DNA of 64,000 nt from assembly GCF_900182915.1 (NCBI RefSeq), contig NZ_FXUG01000004.1, forward strand, positions 248,001-312,000, written 5' to 3'. Within the stretch, counting starts at the first letter, position 1. Each line of letters begins with the position of its first letter. Under the pieces are notes generated by a model. That model was given only the letters and a program-made list of their open reading frames with translations, ran no database searches and was not told where the DNA came from. Both the position numbers and the translations under genes were made by a program. This DNA is from Neorhodopirellula lusitana. Its GTDB lineage: Bacteria; Planctomycetota; Planctomycetia; Pirellulales; Pirellulaceae. Below are positions 16,667 to 25,694 of this stretch, one piece after another.

Positions 16667-19600
16667 ATGCGTTCAACACGAGTCCGCCCCGCGAGAGCCG
16701 CGTTGATCCTGCTGTTTGGACTTTGGGCGTCCATTTTACCATTGCCGGGCAACGGCCCAATAGCCGGCCCTCAATTGCTCGCCGCGCCGGTCCCCCAAGA
16801 TGCTCAGCCAGGCTTTCGGCCGGGACAACCCGACGACAACGATTCAACCCGAAATCGCTCGGCGACGGAGACCTCACCCCGTCAACCCAGATCAAATCGC
16901 CCCGTGATCGAAACGCCTGAGGGCGTGATTGAAAAAATTGGCCCCGTGGGACTGCGAACCTACCAATGGGATTTCTCCCGGATTAGCGACAAGGACTTCG
17001 ACGGTTGGCCAGATGATTTTGAACGTCATTTTGCCAGCGGATTTCCTGAATACGTTCAGATCGACATCCAACCCAAAGACCGAGCGTACGAAAAGCAAAT
17101 CCTTGGCGTGGATACCGCCATGGTTTTGCGTTGGCCCGCCTTTCGCCGGTTCGTTCATTCCCTAACGCCCGACATCGACCTCCCGCCGCTGCCTCCCTCC
17201 GTGGCGGATTATGTCGTGGATCGTTGCCTCGAAGTTCGCCTCGATGGCGGCAGAGCCAGAGTCACAACCCCTCAACTGCCGACCAAGTCAGCGTTCCAGT
17301 ATCACTTCAGCGTTGATATCAAAACGCAAAACCTGAAACACGACCTGGTCTACGCCGAAGTCCACTTCAGCGACGCTGAGGGCAAGCCGTTAACGACGGC
17401 CCGAACACCGGACGTGACGCAAACCCGCGATTGGCAAACCGTTTCGATCGAACACTTGGTCCCGCCCGTCGGTGCGGAATCGATGAAAGTGTCCCTGAAC
17501 GTTTCAGGCGACTCCGATGGTCTGCAAGACATCCACGGGGTCGTTGGCTGGGATAACATTTCTTTTCGCCAATATCCTCAAATGCGAATCGAGACGGATC
17601 GGCCGTTCGGCGTTTACCGCAATGGCGAGAACGTTGCGACCGTCACATCGGTGTTGGGCCTCAGCGACGACATGACTGAGGACGACGACTCGGTCAATCT
17701 GCTGTTGCGATTGCTTGACCACGATGGGCGTGAATTACGCAGCACCAAGAAAACGGTCGAGACCACTTCCCTCACATCGGGCCACAATCGCTCGAAGAGC
17801 CCCCGAGACCGGCGGCGGTCACCCCACAGCGACGAAAGAGAAGTCGAGGTCAAGTGGAACCTAACCGGTCTGACACCCGGCTTCTATCGAGTCACCGCCG
17901 CGATGGGCGATCACAGTGACGCGTCGTTGGCAAGCGAAACAACCTTTGCCGTGATTGACCGGCTGACCGATGACGTGCGTGAGTGGTCTCCTGAAAGTGA
18001 AGAAAAAGCGAATGCACCGCTGCAGTCGTTCGGCAATCCCAACCTCGCGATGGATTCACTTCCGTTCGGCTGGACGCTTCCGCCGGGAACGGTGACCGGA
18101 TATCAAAATGGCAAGTACTCCGGCCGGATGATTGCTGGTTGGCTTCGCGACCTAGGCGTGGGTTACGCGCGAATCCCGGCTTGGTTCCTGCCTAACGACA
18201 CCCAGCGAGCCGACGCTGTGGGGCGACTTGCCTTTCGCTTCAAAGACCATGCCATCGAACCCGTTGGCCTTCTCGAAGAGCCACCACAAGCTGCGCAAGA
18301 ACACTACCGACTTCGAGAACGCGGCGAAAGCGGTGTGGCCGCCTACCTGCACGAACCTGCGGTTTGGCGAAGTCAACTCGATGCCATCATGAACCGAATG
18401 ACATTTCGAATCACGAAGTGGCAACTCGGACGCGACGATGACTTCAGCTTCCAAAATCGCGGCGAGCTTACCGCCAAGGTCAACGAGATCGCATCGGGAT
18501 TGCAGGGTTTCGGGCAACCCCTCGAAGTCGTCATCCCGTGGCCCTGGATGGACACACCGCCACTCGTTAGCGGCGAATCGTGGAAGGGCGTTTGCCGACA
18601 CACCCGCCGCCAACTCACGGCGCAAGAACTCGACGCCATGCTTGACCAAGAGGCTGTTGCCTCTCGCCAGATGTCACCATCGGCCGCCGGCGACACCTGG
18701 ATGACAATCAATCCGTTGCCACGCGCCCAATACACTCGCGACGCTCGCATCACTGACCTGATCTTGCGAATGGCTACCGCGCGAGGCCACAAGATCGAAG
18801 CCGCGTTCATCGGCAACCCACGCTCACCCACGTCCGGACTGTTGACCGACAACGGGCATCCCGACGAACTGCTGCTGCCTTGGCGAACAGCGAGTCTCTT
18901 GCTTGGACGCGCTCGCAACATTGGTTCGCTTCAGTTGCAAAACAATTCGCACAACATCGTCTTTCGCGGATCACATACATCCGTCTTGATGGTTTGGTCC
19001 AGCACGCCTCAGGTCGAACGACTCTACTTGGGCGATGGTGTCTACCAAGTCGATGTTTGGGGCCGCCGCACCGAGGTCCCCACCGAAAAAGTGAACGGAC
19101 GAATGGTTCACCGAGTCGAAGCAGGACCGCTGCCCACGTTCTATGTGAAGATCGATCCCGCATTGGCACAATTCCGAATGTCAGTGTCAATCGTCCAAAA
19201 ACGAATCGACGCCTTGCTCGGGAAAGAGCAAACCGTCTCGGTCCAGTACACCAACCCGGTGCGTCAAATGCTAAGCGGGAATCTTGGCATTCGTACTCCA
19301 CCGCAGTGGAGCACCGAACCCTCAATTCACTCGATGGACCTGAGGCCCAACGCCACCGACACCAGCGACTTCTCGGTCGTCCTTGGCAACAATGCCACAA
19401 TCGGTCATTTCGAAATCCCAGTTGACTTCGAATTCGCCACATCCCCACCCACCTACATCCGCGTCTACCGCGACTTGCACGTGGGTCCAGATGGCTTTGA
19501 CTTATTAGTCACGACGCGGCTGATCGGAAACACCGTACGCGTCAAGGTTCAAATGACCAACCACACTCAACGGCGAGCCAATTTTGACTGCCTCATTTTC

Positions 19601-19777
19601 GCGGGTCGAGAACGTCAGTACGAACGTCGCATCATTTCGCTCAACCCAGGCGAGACGGTCTACCGGAACGTGGATTGGCCAAACGGTGAAGACTTAATTG
19701 GTCAACAAATGTTGCTAAGAGCAATCGAGGAAGACGGCGACCGGGTTATCAATCACGCATTCGAAGTGGTCCGCTAG
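16667..19777 (+). CDS. Large secreted protein, possible glycoside-hydrolase-like architecture
   Basis: The frame is open from 16403, but the ATG at 16667 gives a proper signal peptide (MRSTRVRPARAALILLFGLW, then PLLAAPVP near residue 45). The longer starts would place an implausible leader antisense to the neighbouring gene. The mature protein has about 990 residues. A beta-sandwich-like region lies at about 170-300 (FQYHFSVDIKTQNLKHD, DWQTVSIEHLVPP, GWDNISF), resembling carbohydrate-binding modules. A central alpha/beta segment (MIAGWLRDLGVGYARIPAWF, ITKWQLGRDDDFSF, PLEVVIPWPWMDTPP) has the spacing of a TIM-barrel hydrolase. The C-terminus is an Ig-like beta-rich region. Catalytic carboxylates cannot be assigned with confidence, so I call it a hypothetical secreted protein with hydrolase-like layout. 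No gene partner is evident. Confidence 0.65.
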   Translation: MRSTRVRPARAALILLFGLWASILPLPGNGPIAGPQLLAAPVPQDAQPGFRPGQPDDNDSTRNRSATETSPRQPRSNRPVIETPEGVIEKIGPVGLRTYQWDFSRISDKDFDGWPDDFERHFASGFPEYVQIDIQPKDRAYEKQILGVDTAMVLRWPAFRRFVHSLTPDIDLPPLPPSVADYVVDRCLEVRLDGGRARVTTPQLPTKSAFQYHFSVDIKTQNLKHDLVYAEVHFSDAEGKPLTTARTPDVTQTRDWQTVSIEHLVPPVGAESMKVSLNVSGDSDGLQDIHGVVGWDNISFRQYPQMRIETDRPFGVYRNGENVATVTSVLGLSDDMTEDDDSVNLLLRLLDHDGRELRSTKKTVETTSLTSGHNRSKSPRDRRRSPHSDEREVEVKWNLTGLTPGFYRVTAAMGDHSDASLASETTFAVIDRLTDDVREWSPESEEKANAPLQSFGNPNLAMDSLPFGWTLPPGTVTGYQNGKYSGRMIAGWLRDLGVGYARIPAWFLPNDTQRADAVGRLAFRFKDHAIEPVGLLEEPPQAAQEHYRLRERGESGVAAYLHEPAVWRSQLDAIMNRMTFRITKWQLGRDDDFSFQNRGELTAKVNEIASGLQGFGQPLEVVIPWPWMDTPPLVSGESWKGVCRHTRRQLTAQELDAMLDQEAVASRQMSPSAAGDTWMTINPLPRAQYTRDARITDLILRMATARGHKIEAAFIGNPRSPTSGLLTDNGHPDELLLPWRTASLLLGRARNIGSLQLQNNSHNIVFRGSHTSVLMVWSSTPQVERLYLGDGVYQVDVWGRRTEVPTEKVNGRMVHRVEAGPLPTFYVKIDPALAQFRMSVSIVQKRIDALLGKEQTVSVQYTNPVRQMLSGNLGIRTPPQWSTEPSIHSMDLRPNATDTSDFSVVLGNNATIGHFEIPVDFEFATSPPTYIRVYRDLHVGPDGFDLLVTTRLIGNTVRVKVQMTNHTQRRANFDCLIFAGRERQYERRIISLNPGETVYRNVDWPNGEDLIGQQMLLRAIEEDGDRVINHAFEVVR

Positions 19778-20095
19778 ACCGACCTCAAGTCTCTCAACAG
19801 CCCACCCTATTGAGGACTGCGACACCGGAAAACGACGGCATGTTGATCCGGTTCAATCGCCTCCCCAATAACTTCCTATCGAACTCCGAAGTATCTCCCG
19901 ATTGAACTCCGCACCGAACTCCTTGTCGGGGTAAGCGTCTGACGCCGCCTCAGAGAGGAAGCCCATTCGCCGAATTGCCGCCTCCAGCGGTTGTCCGCAC
20001 GGCTACCATATCCACAGACGGCGGTTCCCCTTACATTTTGGGCTCCCCCCCACGCTGATAGCCTTCCTTTTGGCCTTACGATACGGTTTGCGACG
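19778..20095. other. Gap without recognisable features
   Basis: 318 bases between the secreted-protein gene and the polyprenyl synthase gene, both on the plus strand. I see no open frame with a credible start, no strong hairpin and no RNA gene. It presumably holds the promoter of the downstream gene. Confidence 0.5.
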
Positions 20096-21319
20096 ATGGA
20101 TTCACGATTTGCCTCTTCTGAATTTCGCGCTGAGGTAAGCAACCATCTCTCCACCAACACGGCTGCCCAGGGCGACAAACCCACCAGTTCCGTTGCCGCT
20201 GGCACCGATCAGACAGCAAATTTAGCAGCCGCCAGTGCGATGATGCGGGTGTATCAGCCCATCGCCAGCGACTTAAAAGCGGTCGACGCGAGACTCCACC
20301 GCGAACTGCAATCGCGGTACGAAGCTCTGGTGCCCGTCCTAAGGCATGGCACCCAATTGGGTGGAAAGCGACTGCGTCCCGCCTTGCTCTTGTTGTCTGG
20401 CATCGCGGCCGCGTCTCCCAAGGAATCGGGATCGCCAAACAGCCCAGCCCCCAAAGTCACCTCCACCGAGGTTGCCTCCCCAAAAGTCGCGTCCCCCGAT
20501 GTCGCATCCGCAGACCAGCCATCGGAGACTAAGCTCTCCGAAGATCACATCGTGATGGCGACGGTCGTCGAAATGGTTCACACCGCCACGCTCGTTCATG
20601 ACGATGTTCTCGACAACGCGGACACCCGCCGGCACGTTGCCACCATCAACGCCCGCTGGAACAACGACACCAGCATTCTGTTAGGCGACTACCTGTTCGC
20701 CCAAAGTTTTTACTTGGCCGCAACACTCCCGTCGACGCTCGCGTGTCGCTGGGTCGGCCAAGCTGCCCAAGCGGTCTGTGAAGGTGAACTTCGTCAGGTA
20801 CTGGGGCGAGATTGGCTCGACATCGACGAAGAAACCTACCTCGACATGATCCGAGGCAAGACCGCTGAGTTAACTCGCGTGTCGTGTCAATTAGGAGCCA
20901 ACCTTAGCGGCGCTGACGAAGCCACCGTTGCCGCGTTTGGAACTTACGGAAACGACCTCGGCATTGCCTTCCAGATCGCCGACGATTACCTCGATTTGTG
21001 GGGCGACGACAGCGAAGTTGGCAAGACCCTTGGAACCGATTTGCTTCAAGGCAAAATCACGCTGCCATTAATTCGTCTACTCCGGCACGACGACGCTGCC
21101 ATCGCCAGCCAAGCCTACGAAGCCTTGCAAGCGGAACCGGAAAAACGACTTGAAAAGATTCGCCCACTGCTCGCCCAGAGCGACGCAGCCGAATACACGC
21201 GTCAAGTCGCCGACCGCTATCGCTGCAGTGCCATCGAAGCGATCCAAAACCTACCGGCCTCGCCAGCACTTCAGTCGCTCATCAACATCGCCAACTTCTC
21301 AGTCGACCGCCGCTTTTAG
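20096..21319 (+). CDS. Polyprenyl diphosphate synthase (trans-isoprenyl)
   Basis: Condenses isopentenyl diphosphate onto an allylic primer to build a long-chain isoprenoid, for example a quinone side chain. The two Asp-rich motifs are intact: DDVLD at 169-173 and DDYLD near 296-300. Other family marks are GGKRLRPALLLLSG (89-102) and the ETAELTRVS-like GKTAELTRVSCQLGA. The ATG at 20096 is chosen; the frame extends 105 bases further but without similarity. Residues 1-45 are Ser/Thr/Ala-rich. Residues about 105-148 are a low-complexity insertion in which ASPKVASPDVASADQPS is a near-tandem repeat, just before the first Asp motif, where short-chain enzymes have only a few residues. Whether the product is C35, C40 or other cannot be told by eye. 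The partner gene of a heterodimeric heptaprenyl synthase is not adjacent. Confidence 0.88.
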   Translation: MDSRFASSEFRAEVSNHLSTNTAAQGDKPTSSVAAGTDQTANLAAASAMMRVYQPIASDLKAVDARLHRELQSRYEALVPVLRHGTQLGGKRLRPALLLLSGIAAASPKESGSPNSPAPKVTSTEVASPKVASPDVASADQPSETKLSEDHIVMATVVEMVHTATLVHDDVLDNADTRRHVATINARWNNDTSILLGDYLFAQSFYLAATLPSTLACRWVGQAAQAVCEGELRQVLGRDWLDIDEETYLDMIRGKTAELTRVSCQLGANLSGADEATVAAFGTYGNDLGIAFQIADDYLDLWGDDSEVGKTLGTDLLQGKITLPLIRLLRHDDAAIASQAYEALQAEPEKRLEKIRPLLAQSDAAEYTRQVADRYRCSAIEAIQNLPASPALQSLINIANFSVDRRF

Positions 21320-21460
21320 CTTACCACCTTAAAATTTTCAGCTTCCCAGCATACAGCGTCAATCACAGAACTAGCCCGCAAGCCAGTTCAAACGCACGGT
21401 AAGTAAAACGCATCGAACGCACGAAGCTTTTCGATCGCGAAGCAGCACCAGATCGTCGAT

Positions 21461-22864
21461 CTACAGAGGGTCGCCAAAGGCGTTCACCAGCGGTGGTTCT
21501 TCGACTCCACTCATCTGGTTCTCGATCACCTTCGCCAGTTCCGTACTCGCGGCGAGTTCTTCCGCCGTCATGTTTTCGGGCGACACCAAAATTTCCTCGA
21601 GCGGGCGATCAGTCAAGCGGAACAGGCGTCCGTCGCGGAATCGTTTGAAGTGATGATTGATCGCAAATACGTGGCGATCGAATCTCTCTTTATCCCAACC
21701 CGGTCGCGGGTCGTACCAAAAGAAAGCAGATTCGCGTCTAGGATCCGAGAGTGAATCATCCGCTGGAAACAGCACCTTTGCGAAACTGATTCCATCCGTC
21801 GAGGCAGCATCAGTGCCTCGTTCACCCGCGATTTCCAATAGCGTTGGAAAGAAATCAGACGCGTCAACGATCCGATCACTGACCCCCGGCGCAATCTTAC
21901 CGGGCCAATACGCGATCAACGGAACATGCACGCCGGTTTGCAGTGGCGACGCTTTCCCGCCTTGAATCATGCGCCCGTCAGCCATTTGTGATGCCACGTC
22001 CACGTGCGTTCCATTGTCGCTATAGAACAGGATCAGCGTGTTCTCAATCAGACCTTTGCTGGTAAGCCCGTCAACCAAGTTGCCAACCGCAGTATCCATG
22101 TACTCGATCATGTCGGCAGCGTAATCAACCGAGACCGGTTGAGGATCTACCGTTGGATCCCAATCGTCACTGTTGGGCGTGGGCACCATTGGCCAGTGTG
22201 GCAACGCCATTGGGTAGTAAACCATTGATGGTTCAGCGCGATGACGGTCCAGAAAGTCAATCGTCTTCCCTACCCAAACGTCTTCACCGTATCCACCTTG
22301 ATAGGTACGCAGCTCGCCTTCTTCACCGGCGACGCCTTCCAACATGGTAGGGTTGGCGTATCGCGAACCTTTGGCCTCGGTATGCCCAGCGTGATACAAC
22401 GCGTACTCATCGAAACCAGCGTCCTTGGGATGCATGCCACCGTCTCGTCGTTCGGCAGCACCGGGGTAGTCTGGCGGATCATACGAACGCAATTGCCATT
22501 TCCCAAAGATCGCAGTTGCATAGCCGATGCGTTTAAACTTGTGAGCGAATGTCGTCGCATTCGGATCTAAGATACCGAACGACTTCCAATTCCGATGATT
22601 GTCCATCCCCGTCAACAACTCGACGCGAGTGGGTGTGCATAGAGGTTGAGAATAAGCTTGCGTGAAACGAATCCCCGCGGCAGCCAATTCGTTTAATCGA
22701 GGCGTGGCGTACGACGTACCACCGTAGCACTCCAGCCCCTCAATCCCTACATCGTCCGCCAGAATCAAAACAATGTTGGGCTGCTCATTCGACTGCACCG
22801 AGTCCGATCCAGTGACTAAAACCAACGCCAACGCCGCAAAACCAATCCTTAAAGCGTTCAGCAT
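21461..22864 (-). CDS. Secreted sulfatase (formylglycine type)
   Basis: Type I arylsulfatase-like enzyme of 467 residues that should cleave sulfate esters outside the cytoplasm. The N-terminal hydrophobic signal runs to about residue 26. NIVLILADDVG at 30-40 supplies the calcium-binding Asp pair. The modification motif C-T-P-T-R is at 76-80, with Cys76 expected to become formylglycine. FGKWQL near 120 and LILFYSDNGTHVD (metal-site DN) complete the set. At the C-terminus, DASDFFPTLLEIAG is the usual family patch. The substrate is unknown; planctomycetes encode many such enzymes for sulfated algal polysaccharides. It lies 81 bases downstream of the TPR membrane protein on the same strand and could share its transcript, although the functions look unrelated. 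Confidence 0.9.
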   Translation of the reverse strand: MLNALRIGFAALALVLVTGSDSVQSNEQPNIVLILADDVGIEGLECYGGTSYATPRLNELAAAGIRFTQAYSQPLCTPTRVELLTGMDNHRNWKSFGILDPNATTFAHKFKRIGYATAIFGKWQLRSYDPPDYPGAAERRDGGMHPKDAGFDEYALYHAGHTEAKGSRYANPTMLEGVAGEEGELRTYQGGYGEDVWVGKTIDFLDRHRAEPSMVYYPMALPHWPMVPTPNSDDWDPTVDPQPVSVDYAADMIEYMDTAVGNLVDGLTSKGLIENTLILFYSDNGTHVDVASQMADGRMIQGGKASPLQTGVHVPLIAYWPGKIAPGVSDRIVDASDFFPTLLEIAGERGTDAASTDGISFAKVLFPADDSLSDPRRESAFFWYDPRPGWDKERFDRHVFAINHHFKRFRDGRLFRLTDRPLEEILVSPENMTAEELAASTELAKVIENQMSGVEEPPLVNAFGDPL

Positions 22865-22945
22865 ATTCGTCCTCCAAAGAAATCAAAAAAAGTAACGGAC
22901 GATAGGCCTGGCTGAAAACGTCGCTTTGACGCCCGGTCTCAATCG

Positions 22946-24223
22946 CTAAAAGGGTCGTTGGGTGCGACTGGCCAACATCTGACTGCCAAACTGAATGCCC
23001 AAACTTCCGTAGATGAACAGGGGAATCGCTCCAATCCATGGCATCATCGCCACAATCCCGGACGCAATGCCAACGCCAATCTTCAACTTTTTTGTTGGCA
23101 TCCGCATCGTCGCAACAACGAAGACCGCCAACAAGAAACAATACACCACGCCGGCCATCCCCACGTTGATACTACTGAGCGCGATCCCCGCAACAAAACT
23201 AAGCGCGGCGAACGCCATCAGGACTCCAATCAAATTGGAAGTCAACCGTTCAGGACCGTTCAGTAGATGTCGGCCAAACGGATGCAGCCTAAGTAGCATG
23301 TCCATCAGCGGTTTGGCGATCCATGTCGTCAACGCGAACAGGATGTAAGTCATCGTGATCGCGGTCGTGTACGGTGCAATGAATGGCACCCGCTCGGCAA
23401 TCGAGTCCATATTATTAACCAACAACCACAGTCCCACCATGATCATCAATGCGGTCTGTGGATTCAGACGGCCTATCCACACAAAGTATCGGTGCAGCGT
23501 GCGGTAAAAGATGTTCCCCGTATTGATGGCTTCGATCATTCCGCTGCGTGCAAATTCGTCCGTGGGATCAAGTCGCAACGCCTCGCGGAAAGCGAGTTGA
23601 GCCTGTTTGTGTTCACCCCGATTCAAATGCGCAAACCCGACGGCCGCATGAGCAGTTGAGTCGTCAGGATTCCGTTTCAGCTGAGCTTCCGCGGATGCGA
23701 TCGCATCCTCACCACGACCCAGTCGTTCCAACGCCAAGCTACGAAGATTGCTGCAGCCACCATGCTCTGGATCAACCGCTAAGCCACGTTCCACCGTTTC
23801 CAGAGTTTCGTCATAGCGTCGCAACCGAGAAAGCGACGCTGCCACGATCGCGTAAGCGTCCGCGTCGTACGGATCCAATCCAATCGCGGTGTTACCCGCT
23901 TCAATCGCAGCGTCAAAGTCATCCCGTTTATGCCACGATACCGCCAAGGCGTAATACCCGATCGCATCGTTGGGATCACTCGCGATCGCCTGCTGGGCAT
24001 GATGCGTCGAGTCCCGCAACATGTCACGGTGCTCTTCGGTCCGCGCGTCATCGCCAATCCGATCGTCCTGGGCCAGCGCCAGCGACAACAATGCGTGTGC
24101 GTAGGTGTGTTCAGGATTCTCCGCCAACACCCGCCGAAGTTCCGACTGAGCCGCTTCGAACCGCCGCTGCTCCATTAACATCGCCGCTCGGCGAAGCAGC
24201 ATCTCTTGGGGATCAACCGACAT
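22946..24223 (-). CDS. TPR protein with C-terminal membrane domain, coupled to an AAA+ ATPase
   Basis: 425 residues. Residues 1-240 hold about five to six TPR units (ARTEEHRDMLRDSTHHAQQA, DPNDAIGYYALAVSWHKR, DPYDADAYAIVAASLSRL, NPDDSTAHAAVGFAHLNRG). From about residue 255 onward are several hydrophobic segments (ALMIMVGLWLLVNN, TTAITMTYILFALTTWIA, VLMAFAALSFVAGIALSS, VVYCFLLAVFVVA, IVAMMPWIGAIPLFIYG), so the protein is an integral membrane protein with a soluble TPR head. Its ATG overlaps the TGA of the AAA+ gene by one base (TGATG), which implies translational coupling and a joint function. It may recruit the ATPase to the membrane. No named family is recognised. Confidence 0.8.
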   Translation of the reverse strand: MSVDPQEMLLRRAAMLMEQRRFEAAQSELRRVLAENPEHTYAHALLSLALAQDDRIGDDARTEEHRDMLRDSTHHAQQAIASDPNDAIGYYALAVSWHKRDDFDAAIEAGNTAIGLDPYDADAYAIVAASLSRLRRYDETLETVERGLAVDPEHGGCSNLRSLALERLGRGEDAIASAEAQLKRNPDDSTAHAAVGFAHLNRGEHKQAQLAFREALRLDPTDEFARSGMIEAINTGNIFYRTLHRYFVWIGRLNPQTALMIMVGLWLLVNNMDSIAERVPFIAPYTTAITMTYILFALTTWIAKPLMDMLLRLHPFGRHLLNGPERLTSNLIGVLMAFAALSFVAGIALSSINVGMAGVVYCFLLAVFVVATMRMPTKKLKIGVGIASGIVAMMPWIGAIPLFIYGSLGIQFGSQMLASRTQRPF

Positions 24224-25605
24224 CAGCGTTTCACCTTCAGGTAATCCAAAACTTCATCGTACGCGCCGCCTTCATTGGCGTACAAAGCGTGGTTGCGAGC
24301 TGTCGAGAACCACTCTTTGACCGACGGTCGGATCGTCTTGGCAGCGGCCAGCAAATCCTTTGTCACGATGGGCTTGGGCATTCCCGAAGCAATCGCGTCA
24401 GTTAGTTTTTGTTCCACGCAAACATCGATCACCGATTTTAAATCAGCACCTGAAAAGCCATCCGTTTTGGCGGCGACTTTGCCGTAGTCAACCGAATCGG
24501 TCGGCTTCCCTTGCAGATGAATCTTTAGCACCGCCTCGCGGCCCGCAGCATCCGGTGGAGGCACAAAGATGACGCGATCAAAACGACCGGGGCGACGAAA
24601 AGCGCTGTCCAGGTGCCATGGCGTGTTCGTCGCCGCCAAGATTAACACGCCCTCATTATTCGCCTCCACACCGTCCAGTTCACTCAGGAACTGATTGATC
24701 ATCTGCCGACCACCGCTGCGCCGCATATCGCTGCGACTGGCGCCCAACGCGTCCACTTCGTCAAAGAACAAAACACACGGCTTGCTGCGACGAGCCTTGT
24801 CAAAGATGGAGTGCAGGTTCTTCTCGCTATTGCCGACCCACATATCCAAAACATCGTTGATGCCCACGGACAAGAATCCAGCCCCCACTTCGCCAGCGGT
24901 CGCACGAGCAAGATGCGTCTTCCCACATCCCGGCGGCCCGTAGAGCAGAATCCCACCACCGATTTTCTTGCCGTAGGCAGCGTACATTTCGGCATGCTGT
25001 AACGGGTACAGAATCTTCAGCCGAATCTGTTCCTTGACCGATTCCATCCCGCCGACCGATTCAAAACCGTCCGACAGATTGTTCTCCAAAGCCGGCAACA
25101 CCGACGAGTCTTCGTCGTCCTCATCCCCGTCGTCAGAACTCCCCCCGAACGGTCCTCCCAACGCTTCCGGGATCGCCTCAGATTCACTTGGATCAAAATC
25201 GCGTAGTCCAAGCAAACTTTCCAGTTCCAAATCACGCGAACCTTCATCCTGGTCCACAGCCTCTCGGTATGTCGCCACCGCACCGTGAATGTCTCCGCGG
25301 CGTTGCTGCAAGCGGCACTGCAACAACAATGCGTCGGCATCGTCACCCGATTCCGCCAACAACGTTTCGACAATCACGGCAGCATGCGAGTCCTTGCCAC
25401 GACGGAAGAAAACCTCCGCCATCAACCGCTTCATGCCCCGTCGATCTGGAAACCGCGTTAATGCCGCCTTGGCCTGTTCTTCGGCCTCGTCGTCACGGCC
25501 AATTCCCATCATCAATTCAACCAATTGACGCACCAATTCTAGGTTCCCGGGCGAAGCCGCTACGGCTCCCTTAAGTGCGTCAATCGCGATCTGGTTTGGA
25601 TCCAT
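24223..25605 (-). CDS. AAA+ ATPase with N-terminal TPR-like region
   Basis: 460 residues. Residues 1-125 are helical repeats (ALKGAVAASPGNLELVRQLV, AEEQAKAALTRFP, DIHGAVATYREAVDQ). Residues about 144-166 are an acidic linker. The AAA+ module covers 180-430: Walker A GPPGCGKT at 223-230, pore-loop-like patch DMWVGNSEKN near 255, Walker B CVLFFDE at 277-283, and second region of homology AATNTPWHLDSAFRRPGRFDR with both arginine fingers. The C-terminal tail SVKEWFSTARNHALYANEGG resembles the Vps4/spastin/katanin type helix that packs on the AAA domain. It is the classic AAA clade (p97/FtsH/Vps4 side), not MoxR or ClpX. It precedes and is coupled to the TPR membrane protein. The likely role is ATP-driven unfolding or disassembly at the membrane; the target is unknown. 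Confidence 0.88.
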   Translation of the reverse strand: MDPNQIAIDALKGAVAASPGNLELVRQLVELMMGIGRDDEAEEQAKAALTRFPDRRGMKRLMAEVFFRRGKDSHAAVIVETLLAESGDDADALLLQCRLQQRRGDIHGAVATYREAVDQDEGSRDLELESLLGLRDFDPSESEAIPEALGGPFGGSSDDGDEDDEDSSVLPALENNLSDGFESVGGMESVKEQIRLKILYPLQHAEMYAAYGKKIGGGILLYGPPGCGKTHLARATAGEVGAGFLSVGINDVLDMWVGNSEKNLHSIFDKARRSKPCVLFFDEVDALGASRSDMRRSGGRQMINQFLSELDGVEANNEGVLILAATNTPWHLDSAFRRPGRFDRVIFVPPPDAAGREAVLKIHLQGKPTDSVDYGKVAAKTDGFSGADLKSVIDVCVEQKLTDAIASGMPKPIVTKDLLAAAKTIRPSVKEWFSTARNHALYANEGGAYDEVLDYLKVKR

Positions 25606-25694
25606 TGTGGTCTACCAACAAAGTCAGTTCGAAGGGAAAGATGCGTTGTTCATTTTCGCTAGCGAGTTCAATCATCGCATGCGAATCCGATGGT

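Noticed and set aside
23548-24405. 285-codon plus-strand frame opposite the TPR and AAA+ genes
   Set aside because: Spans two real genes and their coupled junction in antisense; the protein is Arg/His/Pro-rich shadow sequence.
25676-25683. CGCATGCG palindrome upstream of the AAA+ gene
   Set aside because: Eight bases only; expected by chance several times in a window of this size.
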